A stretch of 64,000 nt of DNA from Toxonevra muliebris. Lineage: Eukaryota > Arthropoda > Insecta > Diptera > Pallopteridae. The stretch covers positions 52,712,079 to 52,776,078 of the forward strand of contig OY829327.1 in assembly GCA_963691655.1 (NCBI GenBank), read 5' to 3'. Shown piece after piece: positions 43,700-56,086 of this stretch; the first letter of the stretch is position 1, and each line of letters begins with the position of its first letter. A program made the translations under genes and the position numbers. The notes below the pieces were generated by a model. It did no database searches. It saw nothing but the letters and a program-made list of their open reading frames with translations, and was not told the origin of the DNA.

Positions 43700-44700
43700 A
43701 GCCGGGCTTGCCTAAGAATTGTTGACTGAAAATTTGTACAATATGTACTTACAAAATTACTACTTTTGTTTTAACTGAAAGGATAATGTTCTTTTAAAAA
43801 ATTTTTATTTGTTTTACCCTGTTTTTCAATAGCTCGTATATGTATTAATAAAAAATTAAATGTGGATTATATAAAATACACACAAACATTAATGCTCTCG
43901 CAGTTCATCAAGTTGGCTTTTACGAGGCTTTAAAAATTTGAAAATGTATATTTTCATAACATGCTATCTCGCTTATTCTTATAGGAAGTTCAATAGCTTT
44001 TTTAGTATATGCGGTTCCATAAAAAGTAGCAGCATACCAATTTTCTACTACTATGTATGATTTTATATAGAACTTAAAAGCTGGCTTTCAGTTTTTGTTT
44101 GGCATTTGACAAGTATTTACTCCACTTTCTTTTACTTCTATTTTTTTGCGCCATTAGGTTTTAGCAGAGTTTCGAACCGGTTAAATTTGGGTTCGTGTTC
44201 AGGTTCAGGTTCAAGCAAAAAATAATAGTGTGTTCCGGTTCAGGTTCAAATAAAAATGAAGCAAAACAAGGTTTTTCAAATAATAGTTTTACTTATTTAC
44301 ATCCATACATTTAGTTACTTTGCAATTTGGATTTTTTGATTCCGTTGACATTTTCTTATATTTGATAATTTGCAGTTTTATTAATCGTTTAATTTAAAAA
44401 ATGGTATATCACTCAACGATTTGTTTTTTAAATGATACCTTTGCGGAGCCTATATCAATTTAAGTCCAAAAATGCCCTTTCTACGTTCACCTCCTAAATT
44501 TATATGCTCATTTTATATTTTTAATGTCAATATTTTAGCACGTCTACAAACGTTGGTAAAGTCCAAACAGAGCTCCTATATTCCTTCTTCAATGCTTCAA
44601 TCGGGATCGAGAGCATTCCATCCTTATTGTCAATTTTAGCCTTTTTGGTTTGATAAAAAAAATGCACTGGGTTTACCTCATCAGTAAATGCTAGGCACGC
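43700..44700 (-). other. Unclassified; possible hAT transposase relic
   Basis: On the minus strand at about 44488-44440 the text V-N-V-E-R-A-F-L-D-L-N then Y-R-L-R-K resembles the hAT dimerisation motif (V-E-R-x-F-S-x-L-x-x-I-x-x-x-x-R). The minus ORF 44715-44527 upstream is unrecognised but could belong to it. A sequence starting CAGTGGCGGTACGT at 43671 resembles a hAT-type end. Evidence is thin. Confidence 0.25.
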
Positions 44701-44703
44701 CAC

Positions 44704-45945
44704 TAGTTTGGACAAAACTAAAGCACGAATTCTTCCTTGTCTACATTTAGTTTAATAAAATTTAAAAATATGCAAGTATGCACATATTTTTTTGTTTTGT
44801 TTAATAAATTTGATATAATTATGCACTTGTTGAAACAAAATAACATTAAAAACTGGTTAATGTTTTTTTTTTTTTGAGGCACATAATCTTTTTCACTTAC
44901 TGTAACAATCAATTGTTAAAAATAAACAACAATAACCATCTTTAACTAGACACCCGTTATTTTGGAAAACAAAAAGCAGGTTTTAAAAAAATTGGAAGCG
45001 TATATAAGTTATTTGTTAAATTTCGTTTCCCAAAATGGCTCGAAATTAGTACTCTGCACAATTTAGAATAAATATTCTAATATTCTTAGTGGATTTAATA
45101 AAGCTGAATCAGTGACATGCATTGTAAAAAAATGTTGTATTCGCTATTGCTATAATTCCCGAGTTATAAGCCTTTTTCGCGCTTCCCATTTCTTAAATAC
45201 TAAATATGGAGGTGGCAGACCGCGGGGCACAACCAAACGTGAGGATCAGGCCATCATTCGGTTTATAAAAAAAGATCCTTTTATATCTTGGAAATAAATT
45301 GCGTTTAAACATTTTACACGGGTTTATCCAACGACGAGCTGTGGAGGGTGGCTTAGCAACATACCAAAGCTTCAAAGCCGTGCTTCTTACTGATGAATCT
45401 ATATTTACCATGAAAGGTTGCTAAGGATTAAAGCTAGTGTGCTGACCAAAAGGGCAACCATGAAATCCGCGTTATTTGAAAAGCATTGTAAAATACGGGG
45501 GAGGCAACGTAGTGCTCTGCTGTTTTTTTCAGCCATGGAATCGGTCCAATTCATAAAATAGGAGGTATAATGGACCGTCAATTCATAAAATAAGAGGTAT
45601 AATGGACCATCTGTTGTGCAAAGATATTCCCCAGAATGTTATGTTACCTTACACGGAGGAAGATCTGCTGTTAAAGCAAGGCTACCAGCACGGTGACGAT
45701 ACCAGCACTCATAAAGGATAAAAGCAAAGATTCCATTTTCTACCAATCGGAGATTGCATAATAACATTTCTGTGGACGTTTTGAAAATATAAAATAAAAT
45801 AATATTATATTTCTTATATTTTATTATAACGAGTGTATATTCTTAATACATTCATAAACAAAATTTCAGTCCAAACATAATTTACAATATTACTAAACAA
45901 AATGCAAACAAGGAAGAATCCGTGCTTTAGTTTTGTCCGACACTG
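44704..45945 (+). mobile_element. Old Tc1-like element with decayed transposase
   Basis: GGACAAAACTAAAGCACGAA (44710) is matched inverted by GGACAAAACTAAAGCACGGA on the reverse complement of 45937-45918. Both continue through TTCTTCCTTG. The right terminus CACTG (45941-45945) is followed by TA; the left terminus is eroded, so the exact start is uncertain. Inside, the plus strand reads Y-G-G-G-R-P-R-G-T-T-K-R-E-D-Q-A-I-I-R-F (about 45207-45266), the GRPR hinge of Tc1 transposases. Then L-T-D-E-S-I-F-T at 45390, G-I-M-D near 45600 and I-P-Q-N-V-M-L-P-Y-T-E-E-D (about 45625-45663) follow. Many stops and shifts make it nonfunctional. Confidence 0.82.
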
Positions 45946-46692
45946 TATAGCGATTTTATTGTCCTTACCCAGCTAATTGAGCTTGCTCAATAGTTTTAAT
46001 GGGGTTTGAACGAATGTTTCGTATTAATATTTGGACTTAAAGCGATAACTTATGTTCAAGTTTTTAAAAACTAAATATGTTATAAATATGGGACATTTCA
46101 TCTTAAGGGAACTGAATTGTAAAATCGATAAGGCTAGGGTAGTTGTTACCACTAGTTACTTGACGTTCATTTTGATAGATGAACAAGTCTCAAGCCACTT
46201 TTGAACCTCAAAATTTTCGAATGAAAATCTCTGAGCATTTTTTGACCCCAAAAAAAAAAAAAACAAAAAGTTGAAAAAAAAAACTATAAATCTCTGAGCA
46301 TTTTTTGACCCAAAAAAAAAACAAAACAAAAAGTTGAAAAAAAAAAACTATACATTTTTTTTAGTTTCCCCCCCCCCCAAAAATCTGTTGAAAATTTTCT
46401 AAATGCAGTAGTTCATTAGTTTAATAGAGCCGAAACAGAGGCTGTTTTACCAAAATGTCAAAATTCTACCCCTCCAACTCGGCGAGTTTTTGATCGATCT
46501 CGTTGAAGTTTGGTGTGGTAACTACTACTTGTGCAAGTTTGAGCCTGTTCGATTTTACAAGTGGGTTCACTTGAGATAAAACCCATATATCGATGAATTA
46601 TAAACCAAATTTTTCAAATTTTTAGAAAATTGTCCACCACTTGTTTATACGCTTAGATTTAAAAATTTGTTGGGGTGTGAACAAATTTTGAA
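45946..46692. other. Intergenic with a tandem duplication
   Basis: No gene. Contains the duplication listed at 46228-46353. Confidence 0.5.
46228..46353. repeat. Two-copy tandem repeat, about 62-bp unit
   Basis: AATCTCTGAGCATTTTTTGA followed by an A-rich stretch, AAAAGTTGAAAAAAA and AACTATA occurs twice in a row with small changes in A-run length. Likely replication slippage. Confidence 0.8.
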
Positions 46693-47804
46693 AGGAGTGA
46701 GATCGAAAAAATCTTAACACATATAAAATTCAATAATTTTTAAACGGTTGATCTTAGAGTTTTGATTTTTTTTACTTAATTGATAATATTTTACAAATTA
46801 CAGAAAAATATAACTTTTATAGTTCGAACCACTATTTATGAACTCGTGGACCTATTTTGGTAAGCCTTCCATTAGAGATTTGATAGTTTGGAACAGTTTG
46901 CCCATCTCCTTTTAAAATCTTCGATATTTTGGGACACCTTTTTTATGCTCTTTAAGTTTCTTTTCACAAGAGCTCAATATCTCTCCAGTGGTCTTAGCTC
47001 CGGACAATTTGGAGGATTGGCCTCTCTTGGTACAGAAACTATGTTATTACTTTGGTACCACTCCAGAGCTTTCTTGCCGTAGTGACATGATGCCAAATCG
47101 GGCCAAAAATATGTGGACATATTGTGCTCTCTTATGAAAGGAAGAAGTGTTTTTTTCAAACATTCTTTGATGTATATTTCGGTATTTATTGAGCCCACTG
47201 TAACAAATGACTTGCTTCTTTTGCCGGAACTGCATATAGCTTACCATACCAGGAATTTTTTAGGAAATGTTGTCTGCTTTTGAATTCTGAATTGTTCTTC
47301 GAAATTTTTCTAAATTTTTTGCAGCATTCCTGTCTGGAACTTTTTTGGACTTTGTATGTTTTCTAACCTGCATTGGCTTTAACTTTTCGCACCAAATAGT
47401 CAGAGCACTGGGCTAACCGGGCAGATTTTTTACCAGATTTGTTTGGAGATCTTTTCAATATGCTTTCTATTTTCTTGGCTTTCTCAATATGATGTGGTCC
47501 TTGTTTTCTTACCGAACCAGGTTTCCTGTCGATGATCAAATTCTCCTGAAACTGTTTAATAACATTGGAAACAGTTTGACGGCAGACCTTCAATTCTCTG
47601 GCCAATTTTTTGTAGGACCAATTTGGATTTTTTTGAACATTTTTAATAATTTTAAGACGTACTTCTTTTTCTGCACTCATTTTGATCAAACTCACAATAA
47701 ATCAACATGTTTGTTATTAAAAATAACAACTGACATATTTGTCAAAGATAACTAAAAATATTATTAGGTAAAACGTGTGTTAAGATTTTTTCAATGTCAC
47801 TCCT
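46693..47804 (-). mobile_element. Deleted ITmD37E-type Tc1/mariner element
   Basis: The left end AGGAGTGAGATCGAAAAAAT then CTTAACACA is matched inverted at 47804 by AGGAGTGACATTGAAAAAAT then CTTAACACA. TA follows the right end; the left flank is AA, probably a mutated TA. The same terminus occurs at window positions 1-68. The element is 1112 bp with a gapped transposase. Confidence 0.87.
46900..47695 (-). pseudogene. DD37E-type transposase, first catalytic Asp deleted
   Basis: The N-terminal ORF (47695-47366) contains helix-turn-helix text WSYKKLARELKVCRQTVSNV and continues to V-R-K-V-K-A-N-A-G. The C-terminal ORF (47198-46977) reads V-G/G-S-I-N-T-E-I-Y-I-K-E-C-L and then W-P-D-L-A-S-C-H-Y-G-K-K with the second Asp. 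P-P-N-C-P-E-L-R-P-L-E-R-Y carries the Glu, with 37 residues between them (DD37E). The Trp expected after E-R-Y is TGA. Text between the two parts is shifted and lacks the block with the first Asp, so an internal deletion has removed it. The P-P-N-x-P-E-L-R-P style is that of ITmD37E elements described from mosquitoes. Confidence 0.82.
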
Positions 47805-50375
47805 TAAGTATATCTTCTCGTCACTGGTTTAATGTGAATTTTGCGAATGAATGCATTCATGGGCATTTATTTTTTGAAACCATAGTTTTTTATGATAAAT
47901 GAATAATGTAGTAAAGAATTGAGATTTTCATAAAATTTCAAAGTCAGCATTTAAGTAAGCTAATCGTATATTTCGACTGCAATTATTATCAATTATTACT
48001 ACATTTTACTACTTGTATACTTCTTTATTACTATATGAAAACTTACACCAACACTTGTTATAATTACAACAAATAACTATATTTGTGTAGCTAAATTATA
48101 TTTACATTTCATAAACGATACAGCAACAGCAACAAAGGCATAATATATTAGTAGCAATTTTGTTGTTTGCTACCAGTTTTGTTTTGCCCCAACCAGCGTA
48201 TTTTGAATATTATTATATATTAATTTGTCAAAAATCTGCTATAAACGGTTTGTAAATGTATTTATTAAGAAATAAAAATAAAAAAAAAGAAACAAAGAGC
48301 TACCAAACAAAAGACTTCATTGTTTTAAAATGATATAAATCTGATGATCAGTATACAAATAATATACATATGTATGAGAGTGAGTATGATGGCGGTGGAA
48401 GCAGCGATGATGGCGGCTACTTACAACAATCGCCAGGTTTATGTGGATGCATTCAAAAAAAGCCAACGACGAAAGCTGAAAATAGAAGAGTTTAGTTTTT
48501 TAATGCATCATATTAGCCATGCCTCATCAATTGGTTGAGTTGGAATTTTTGCATTAATTTAGTTTCAGTGATTACTGGTGATATCCACTTCTTTGAAATG
48601 TAGCGCAGCAATCTCTCGCTTCGACCTCTCGCACAGGTTCCACTTCATAGAAAAAACTTACTTGTGCTTTGCATTCATTATTAGCCAATAATGTTAATAC
48701 ACCAAAGACACGAATAACAAAATAGAGCATACTAAATCCCCTAAGAGAGAAGCTGTTGTTGTTGTTGTGATATTGATATAGCATTGGTGATATTTAGTCA
48801 CTGCGCTTTGAATTAATGAAGAAATTGAACTCAGTTATTTTGCGCTGGCATTGGTAACATCCAAGATTAAAGTTATATTGTTGGATTGAATGTTTATGCT
48901 GGTCGTAACAATGGCTGCTTAACTCTTTGTATTGTCATGCTAAAAAGAATTGAATGGTTTGTTTTTGCCACCTTAACTAAGTAATAAATGAATATTTGGC
49001 ACAATGACAAACTAAAAATATGAAAAACAAAAATTTATTTATTTTTTATATTCATAATAACTCAAATGATTATTTGATTTGATTTAATTTTTTTTTTCTT
49101 TTAAATTAATTAACATATTACATCGAATTGATTTAGCATTGTTGTTTAATTTTATTTCATCAAAGTTTAAAATTATTCGCTAATTTGGAAACTTTGTAAT
49201 TTCAATGGAAAAGTAAAAACGGCAGCTGTTTTCTTAATTCAAATTCACATTATTTTCGGACAATGGTGAATTAGCTTTTTACTGGCTTTAGCTGTTTTAT
49301 TTTTGTTGTTCAAAATTCAAAGAAATTGTCCCGTTTCCGTTTTCTCAGGGTAAAGTTTACAATGGAAATCGTAAATTGTTTATTTTTGTTATGAATGTAA
49401 GAAAGGCAACAACTAAAGATTCGATATAAATTTTGTTATAAAAAAAAATCATAATAAAGTAATAATAAAAATGAAAAAGCTATTGGGCCATAAAGAAACT
49501 AATGACTTCCAGGTAAATGTGATTCTTCGTAAACTGAGATTCAGCTCGCTATCATTTTCATTGAAGATGTTTGTCATTTGAAAATCAAAAAATATTATTT
49601 TAAAATAGGCGCTAATATCAGTTGATGATAGATTGTGGGAGAGGAGTACTGAATTTATTTACTCACTCCTTATCACTCCTCAATAGAAGTCGCATTAGTA
49701 TCATTCTCGGCAACAAGAGGGAATGTTTGGGCCCTTATTCACCAATGCTCTATCGTTTTAAGTCGATATGGGGCAACACATTAAATAGCATATGATCATT
49801 AGATGGCTTATTATGCTTAAGTATTTCAGATCTTCCTTGCGAAAGCAGAATATGAAAATAGGGTGCCAAAAACCAAACAAAATGAAAAAATCATTTTAAT
49901 TTGCGAAAACTGGATGCGCTACTCCGAAAAGCGTGGTTTAAAAGGATGTTTTACAATGGGCTTGTACTTCTATTTAAAATAGGCCGCTTAAGCGAATGGC
50001 GTACCCAGTTTTTTGATACAACTGAACAGCAAGCCACCCCTAGCGCTTAAAGTGACCATTTGATACTTTTTTTACGTAATTTTTTATTCACCCGTTAGGA
50101 TTTTAAAGATAGCGGCAATTTTTTTAAAATTAAAGTACGTAGGACTGTAGGTAATTCAATTTAGTTTATTAAAAATACAACAATTTTTCAAATCGAGTTA
50201 TATTTGAATATGTAAATTAACTTTTAGTGAACCCATGTTGAGTACAATCAAGTTCACCTTTGACAAATGTCGTCATAAAATTGCAAAAAAAAAACAAAGC
50301 AGGAGTTGAAAAAATTGTCTTATCGTGGAAATTCGTAATCTTTATTTACGTCTGTCAATTACAGTCTTATATGTA
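47805..50375. other. Intergenic, nothing recognised
   Basis: 2.5 kb of AT-rich DNA. ORFs at 48344-48538 (+) and 48572-48784 (-) have no motif or splice context. Confidence 0.5.
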
Positions 50376-51171
50376 CAGGTTTCCCACGTACAACACGGCA
50401 CTCGTAGGGCATGATTTCGCGATTTGTTAATAGCTAAAATTCCCATACAACACGGTGCCACAACAGCACGATCTCCTTTCAACACGATTTGTGAATAGCT
50501 AAATTCCTCGTATAACATCATTAGTGAAAATAAGTTAGGAATTCAAATCGCTTTTAGAATTATTTAATATGCTATTTAACTACAACTCTAATTTTTATTT
50601 GTTATATTTATCAAATTCCAGTTCACTCTGCGTTCTAATTTCATTTTCATTTTTGCTTGTTAAATTCAAATTTTTTCTGTAAATGTTCCAATAAATATTA
50701 TTAAAATTTTTTTGTATAAAATCAATATACTTACTTTCTGTTTTTTTACTTTTTACAACCAAAAATAAAAACTTAAATTTATTTATACCACCTTGATCAA
50801 AATGTTCTCGGAATTTATTCAGAAAATTAAAAATACAGGTTTATTCATCTAAATCTATATTGTCCCCTTCAAAGTTATCCCCATCGACTGCAACACACTT
50901 ATGCCAGCGCTTGATCCAATCCCCGAAACATTTTTTATATTCGGTTTTCGGTATTTCGGTATATCCATCAGTGCTTCCTGCGATTTTTTCATTACTTCCT
51001 CTCGGCTGCGATTGAACAGAAAGATGTCACAGGGAGCCAAATCAGGTGAATTCGGTAGCTGTTGGATAGTATTTGTTGCATTTTCAAACGCAAACGTGAA
51101 GCCTTCTTAGAGCCTAATCCAACACGATGTTTTTTTTTAACCTAACTATCGTGTTATACGGGGGACACCTG
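50376..51171 (-). mobile_element. 796-bp TA-flanked inverted-repeat element
   Basis: CAGGTTTCCCACGTACAACA at 50376 and, on the reverse complement, CAGGTGTCCCCCGTATAACA ending at 51171 form the ends, flanked by TA (50374-50375, 51172-51173). Within the left part CGATTTGTTAATAGCTAAAA and CGATTTGTGAATAGCTAAAT form a direct repeat about 60 bp apart, each followed by a CATACAACACG/CGTATAACATC-like phrase. It contains a mariner C-terminal relic, which could be its own former transposase or a nested insertion. Confidence 0.7.
50841..51115 (-). pseudogene. mariner transposase, C-terminal third
   Basis: The minus strand reads Q-Q-L-P-N-S-P-D-L-A-P-C-D-I-F-L-F-N-R (about 51066-51010), with the third catalytic Asp in A-P-C-D. 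After a frameshift it reads I-K-R-W-H-K-C-V-A-V-D-G-D-N-F-E-G-D (about 50920-50867) and ends D-E-stop at 50841. Both are hallmark mariner C-terminal motifs. Everything before the third Asp is missing. Confidence 0.82.
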
Positions 51172-51173
51172 TA

Positions 51174-52375
51174 TTACATATTGATATAATGATCATGTCC
51201 CAAGAGGGTATTGCACGTTAATAGCTTTTAATGGAAGATGTGTTGGCATAATAACGCATTTAAGTTTTTGTTCTTCTTTTATTAAAATGTTGCGGCCTTA
51301 TTTCGTTTCCTTGTTAGAATTTATTTTCTAGAGCGGAAATAGTGCTAAAATATATTGATGTGCTTCTTTCAATACTCTAATTGTTGATTCGCTATGCAAA
51401 TAGTTCAATACATTTCTAAGGAATAATAAACTTTAAGCAAGATTATTTTTAAAATTTTCAATAAGCCGTTAACCCTTTCGTGCACGCCTTAACCCTTTCG
51501 CTGTTTTTGGCTATTATAATGTACAAAAAAAATGTTCATATTTCACTACTTCTCATTTCAAACCGATCGGAAATTTTTAAAATTAAAAATCATTTTTTAA
51601 ATCAAGCATGATTTTTCTCTTTAAAATTGAAGTTTGGGTTAAAACGGGAGTCCAAATTACATGTGTCTGAATTTAAGAAGCGAAGGTACAAAGCTTAATA
51701 TTTTAGGGAGGTACATAAACTTGTCTTTTAATTATATTAGTTTAAAACGAAAGTTAAAACTCCATTTCATAATACAAAATTAATTACTTAAAAAAAGTTG
51801 TTAAAAAAAGTTGTTTTACATGCTTAAAGAAATTGTACCTTATAGAGTACAAATTCACTCAACTCTAATTAAGATAAGATTAAGATAACTTGTTAGTTTT
51901 GCATCAGAGCTTGTTTGTATGTTTGGTAGTTTTTAGGAGAATTTTCCGTCGAATATTTTCCTCCAACATATTAACCCACCATTATTTTTGCCTTTTTCGA
52001 AAAAGTTAATTTTTTGACCTATTACGAGGGTTTATAGGGGGTTATTATATTCAAGAAATATCTTGCGCATGAAATTTTACTACAGGTCACTGAGCAACAA
52101 AAATCTGTATACTTGACTTTAGTAAAAATAAACCCAAATTCCAAAAATATTTAAAATTTTCACTTTTTATACGCAGTCAAAAAGTGTGTCTTTAAAATTA
52201 TTTTCTAAACCAAAAGTTTATTTTACAAAATAAACCTTAATTGAAAAAAGGTAAAAAATTAAATTTGATTTTTCGAATTTTTACTCCTTTCATGCATTTT
52301 GGTCATTATAAAGTACAAAATTTCAAAAGCTCTACAGCTTTTTAATCTTTTTTTTTTTGTTTTTTTTTTCAGGTC
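51174..52375. other. Intergenic, nothing recognised
   Basis: AT-rich. The phrase TTAACCCTTTCGTGCACGCC at 51471 resembles a piggyBac-type end next to TTAA, but no partner end could be assigned. Confidence 0.45.
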
Positions 52376-53323
52376 AAAACTCAGACTAAAAACCCAAAAT
52401 TCAGACCGAATCAAAACCAATATCAGTTTTAAAATTCATTTCAAAATTCAAAAAAAAATTTAGACCACAACTCATACCAATAGTTAGACAAAACTTTATT
52501 CCAAAAGGACATCAAATATATCAAATACCGAACGAAAGTAACCCAAAATTCAGACCAAAAACTAGTGGGAATATATGATAAATATTTACATCAACAAAAT
52601 TACAGACGAATTCAGACCAAATTTTAAAACCAAAATCAGACCGAAATTCAGACCAAAATAGTATCAAAATCAAGCCAATTCAGACCAAAATATTAACCAG
52701 AACTCAAACTAATAGTTAGATTAAAACTGATGCTAAAAAGACGCCAAATACAAAATAAAGCAAACCAAAATTTACATCAGAAGTCAGATCGAACGCTGGT
52801 CTGCAAACGCTGGAAAGCAAACCAAAATTTACACCAAACATGGATTAAAACTCAAACCAAATTCAGATTAAAATGCAAACTAAAATAAAGCAAAATTCTG
52901 ACTTACAATCAAACCAGAATTCAGATCAAAAACGGGCAAAAACGGAAAAGTTAAACCAATATCAGACTAAAATTGTGAAATTGTGGATTCAATGTAGTCT
53001 GAATGTATTTAATAACCAGTTGCACCGTAAGGTGAATCCTATTGGCATCCGCCCAGCATGGCGGCTAATCAGAATTGATTCATATATATGACCCCATTTT
53101 AATAATTTTTTTATTAAATTATTATTATTAATATAATATAAAATAATATTTTAAATCCTAAAGTTTTTCGTTTGTTGAAAGAAAATACTTTTCACTGCTG
53201 ATGGCTTTTTTTTAAAAAATCTAAATATTTTTGATTTCTCAAAAATTACTGTTTACTATAAGATTGTCGGGTTCTGGGGGGGAGGGCTTCAGCCCCTATA
53301 GCCTCCCCCTGGATACGCTACTG
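52376..53323 (-). mobile_element. Non-autonomous hAT-like element, copy 2 (inverted, truncated)
   Basis: The reverse complement starts CAGTAGCGTATCCAGGGGGA (from 53323) and follows copy 1 (2113-5777) in order. The order is GGGGCTGAAG and CCCCCCAGAACCCGA, AGCCATCAGCAGTGAAA, GGATTTAAAATATTATTTTA, GATTAGCCGCCATGCTGG, CTGGTTATTAAATACA, TTTTTGATCTGAATTCTGGT, then the GGTCTGAATTTTGG minisatellite. The far end is not found, so the copy is truncated near the T-rich tract at 52350-52370. It has no Helitron at the site occupied in copy 1. Confidence 0.85.
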
Positions 53324-54799
53324 CTTATAATTCCAAGTTTATTAAATTATAAATTACAAACTCCAACTTTTTTTTTTTTTGGAAGAAGTGACAGCGATGT
53401 TCATCGGTTTTGATACACTTGTTGTACTGTTTAAAATCCGTAATTATTTTTCAACCTGGTCACTCCAATAGAATAAAAAAGCTCTAAAACTTTAAATTTG
53501 TATGTGTATAAAATAGCGAAAGCTTTCCATTGCAAAGTTTATGAATATAAAGCTTTTCTAATAAAAACAAAATACGAATTGTAAACTTAAATGGTTTTAG
53601 CTTAACAGCACAGAAAGCTAAAATGTTTGGCGCGCTGCGGAGGATATATTAAGTTACTAATAATACTATTATATTGAGATTGGCACTACCCAGCAGTAAA
53701 AAATTCTATTGCTGAAATAGGGAAATTCCATAGTTCTTAAGGAACAGTGGCAGGTTCCAAATTTAACCATTTTTTACTACGACAAGCAAATTTATCATTG
53801 CGGTGCCATAGGAGGCGGTGATTGGCCACCTTAAACCTTAACTAGGAAAGTTATGTTATTTACAGACAATAAGGAAATACAAATTTGTTATGTACATACG
53901 TATATGAATTTATCATCATAATTATCATACTTATCATACTGCATACTAAACAAATAAAAATAATTCGCGTAAATGCCCTGCAGCCTTTCTGTTCACATTT
54001 TTTGACATATTCTAAATTGCTCTCCACCACACACTTCAGTTGGCATTAATTTTATTTATTTTACTTTTAAAAGACAAAAACAAAAAAAAAAAATGAATAA
54101 ACATTTAAATCTTAGTACAGCATAAAGAGTCATACACTTAAATATTGTAAACTAATATGAATAGAATTCTAAAGTGAACAAATCGCAAATAAAGGTACTT
54201 AATAACATTAAAAATTATGTCATCTGAAAGTCGATATTTATTTTTAATAAATATAATATTTAACAAAATTATATGTACCTAATTTATTTTTTGATAAAAA
54301 GACAAAAAAAATTTTATATCATATACAAATTAAAAAATTTCCTTACATGCTCATAATTTCATATGCAAATTTCTTTTGCTCAACCTGTGGTGAAAAGACA
54401 TCAATATCAATCCAAGCTTAATTTTGTGCCTCCAAAGATTTGCGACTTTTCATTTAATTTTGAATTTTTCAAATAATATTATCGGAACGCGGCATCTTTG
54501 TCTCTGAAGTTCCGTAGGTGTCAAAGTTTACCGCTTCGAAAATTAGTAGTAGGTAATAATTTTAACACATTAAAAGTAACATTTAGACAGCCACTAATTA
54601 ATTGAGGAATTAAGAGTTGCTTTTCGAGACGCATGCATAGATAAATTTTGATTATCGTCTATTGTAAATGATTAATTGACAGGCAAGAGCAGAAGTAAAC
54701 CAGCAGAGAGAATGTGTATGTGACCGACTTGGCTGGCTGGGAATTATTGCAAAGTACTTTAGGCCTAAGGTGAATACATTTAACATAACTACATAGGTT

Positions 54800-54843
<44 letters not shown>

Positions 54844-56086
54844 TGTATGGAAATGTGTCTTCATTTAGATTTTGAAACATTGACCTATTTTTTCGTTTTT
54901 TTATGTTTGAGAATAGCGCCAATCATGTGCTGCTATTATTTTTTTTTTTTTTGTTTTCAACATCTAAGGTTAATTGTTTTATTCAAAATTTATTTAATTC
55001 AATTAAATTTTTGCAGATTATCTCATACACGCATAAAATAATCAAAAAATTAAACACAATTTATACGCATATTTTGGCTTTTTCAATTTCAAAAGTAATC
55101 AATAAAATTCATTATGAATTTAATTTAATATTGAAAATTGTTTTAATAATTTTACCTGACTTCAAAATAGTTGCATCATTAATTATTATAATGGTTTTAA
55201 AATAATTTCAATGCAAATGCTTATAACTTTTGATGCTTGGGAGGTTTGTGGTAAAGTTTTAATGAACTATATTTGAACTGAACTGAAAAACAATCAGACT
55301 TTGAATAAAATATTAGAAAAAAAAAACTAGATACATTTTGCTTAGGAAGTGTATACACTATATCTTGTACCTTTATTGATAATTTCTAATGCTATTTTGA
55401 GAGAGTAAATAAATATATTAGTTATAGTATACTTCGCTCTAATGTATACTCACTGTAGAGCATAATTACAATCACTCAGCCAATCCAGTCTAACTGTGAA
55501 ATTTAAAAAAATATGATATCCTGGATGACAAGAAATTCCTCGAAGAACCTGAACGAAACAGGCAAGGTCACGGAATAGCACATCACAATACTTAGAAGGC
55601 TGAAGGCTGATGTTGGTATTCCATGCCAGAAAGTTGGCTAACACATTATCTTTTATACCTTATATCCACGGAACTAAAATATGATTGCTTTGTTTGATTC
55701 GGCTTGTTCATTTAATAGTCCCAGGCACTTTCTTGTCACTTTGACAATATCTCAAGGCAGAGCACATAGATTTCGGCCATTAATTCGTTTTATTAGAAAT
55801 TTCTCATATCCCAAGGGCCACACATTTTTTCACAAAATATCATTGATTACATTTAATAATTTTTCTTAAGAAAATGCCACCGTGCTGTGAAATACCTGTA
55901 ACTCTAATATAATGTTAAAAATTAATAATATAGGTTTGCGATATTAGTATTTACTATATTATTAAAACATGGCGCTCTACTATAATTAATGTCTAAAAAA
56001 TTTATTAATGCTACCTATGCCTAAAAATTAGGAATGTCAATCCCGAGATCTTTTTTAAGCACCGAAAATCCCGCGATTAGTCGGTA
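53324..56086. other. Intergenic, nothing recognised
   Basis: Contains a TA microsatellite at about 54808-54840. ORFs at 54847-55205 overlap in two frames and show no motif. The rest is unremarkable AT-rich DNA. Confidence 0.5.
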
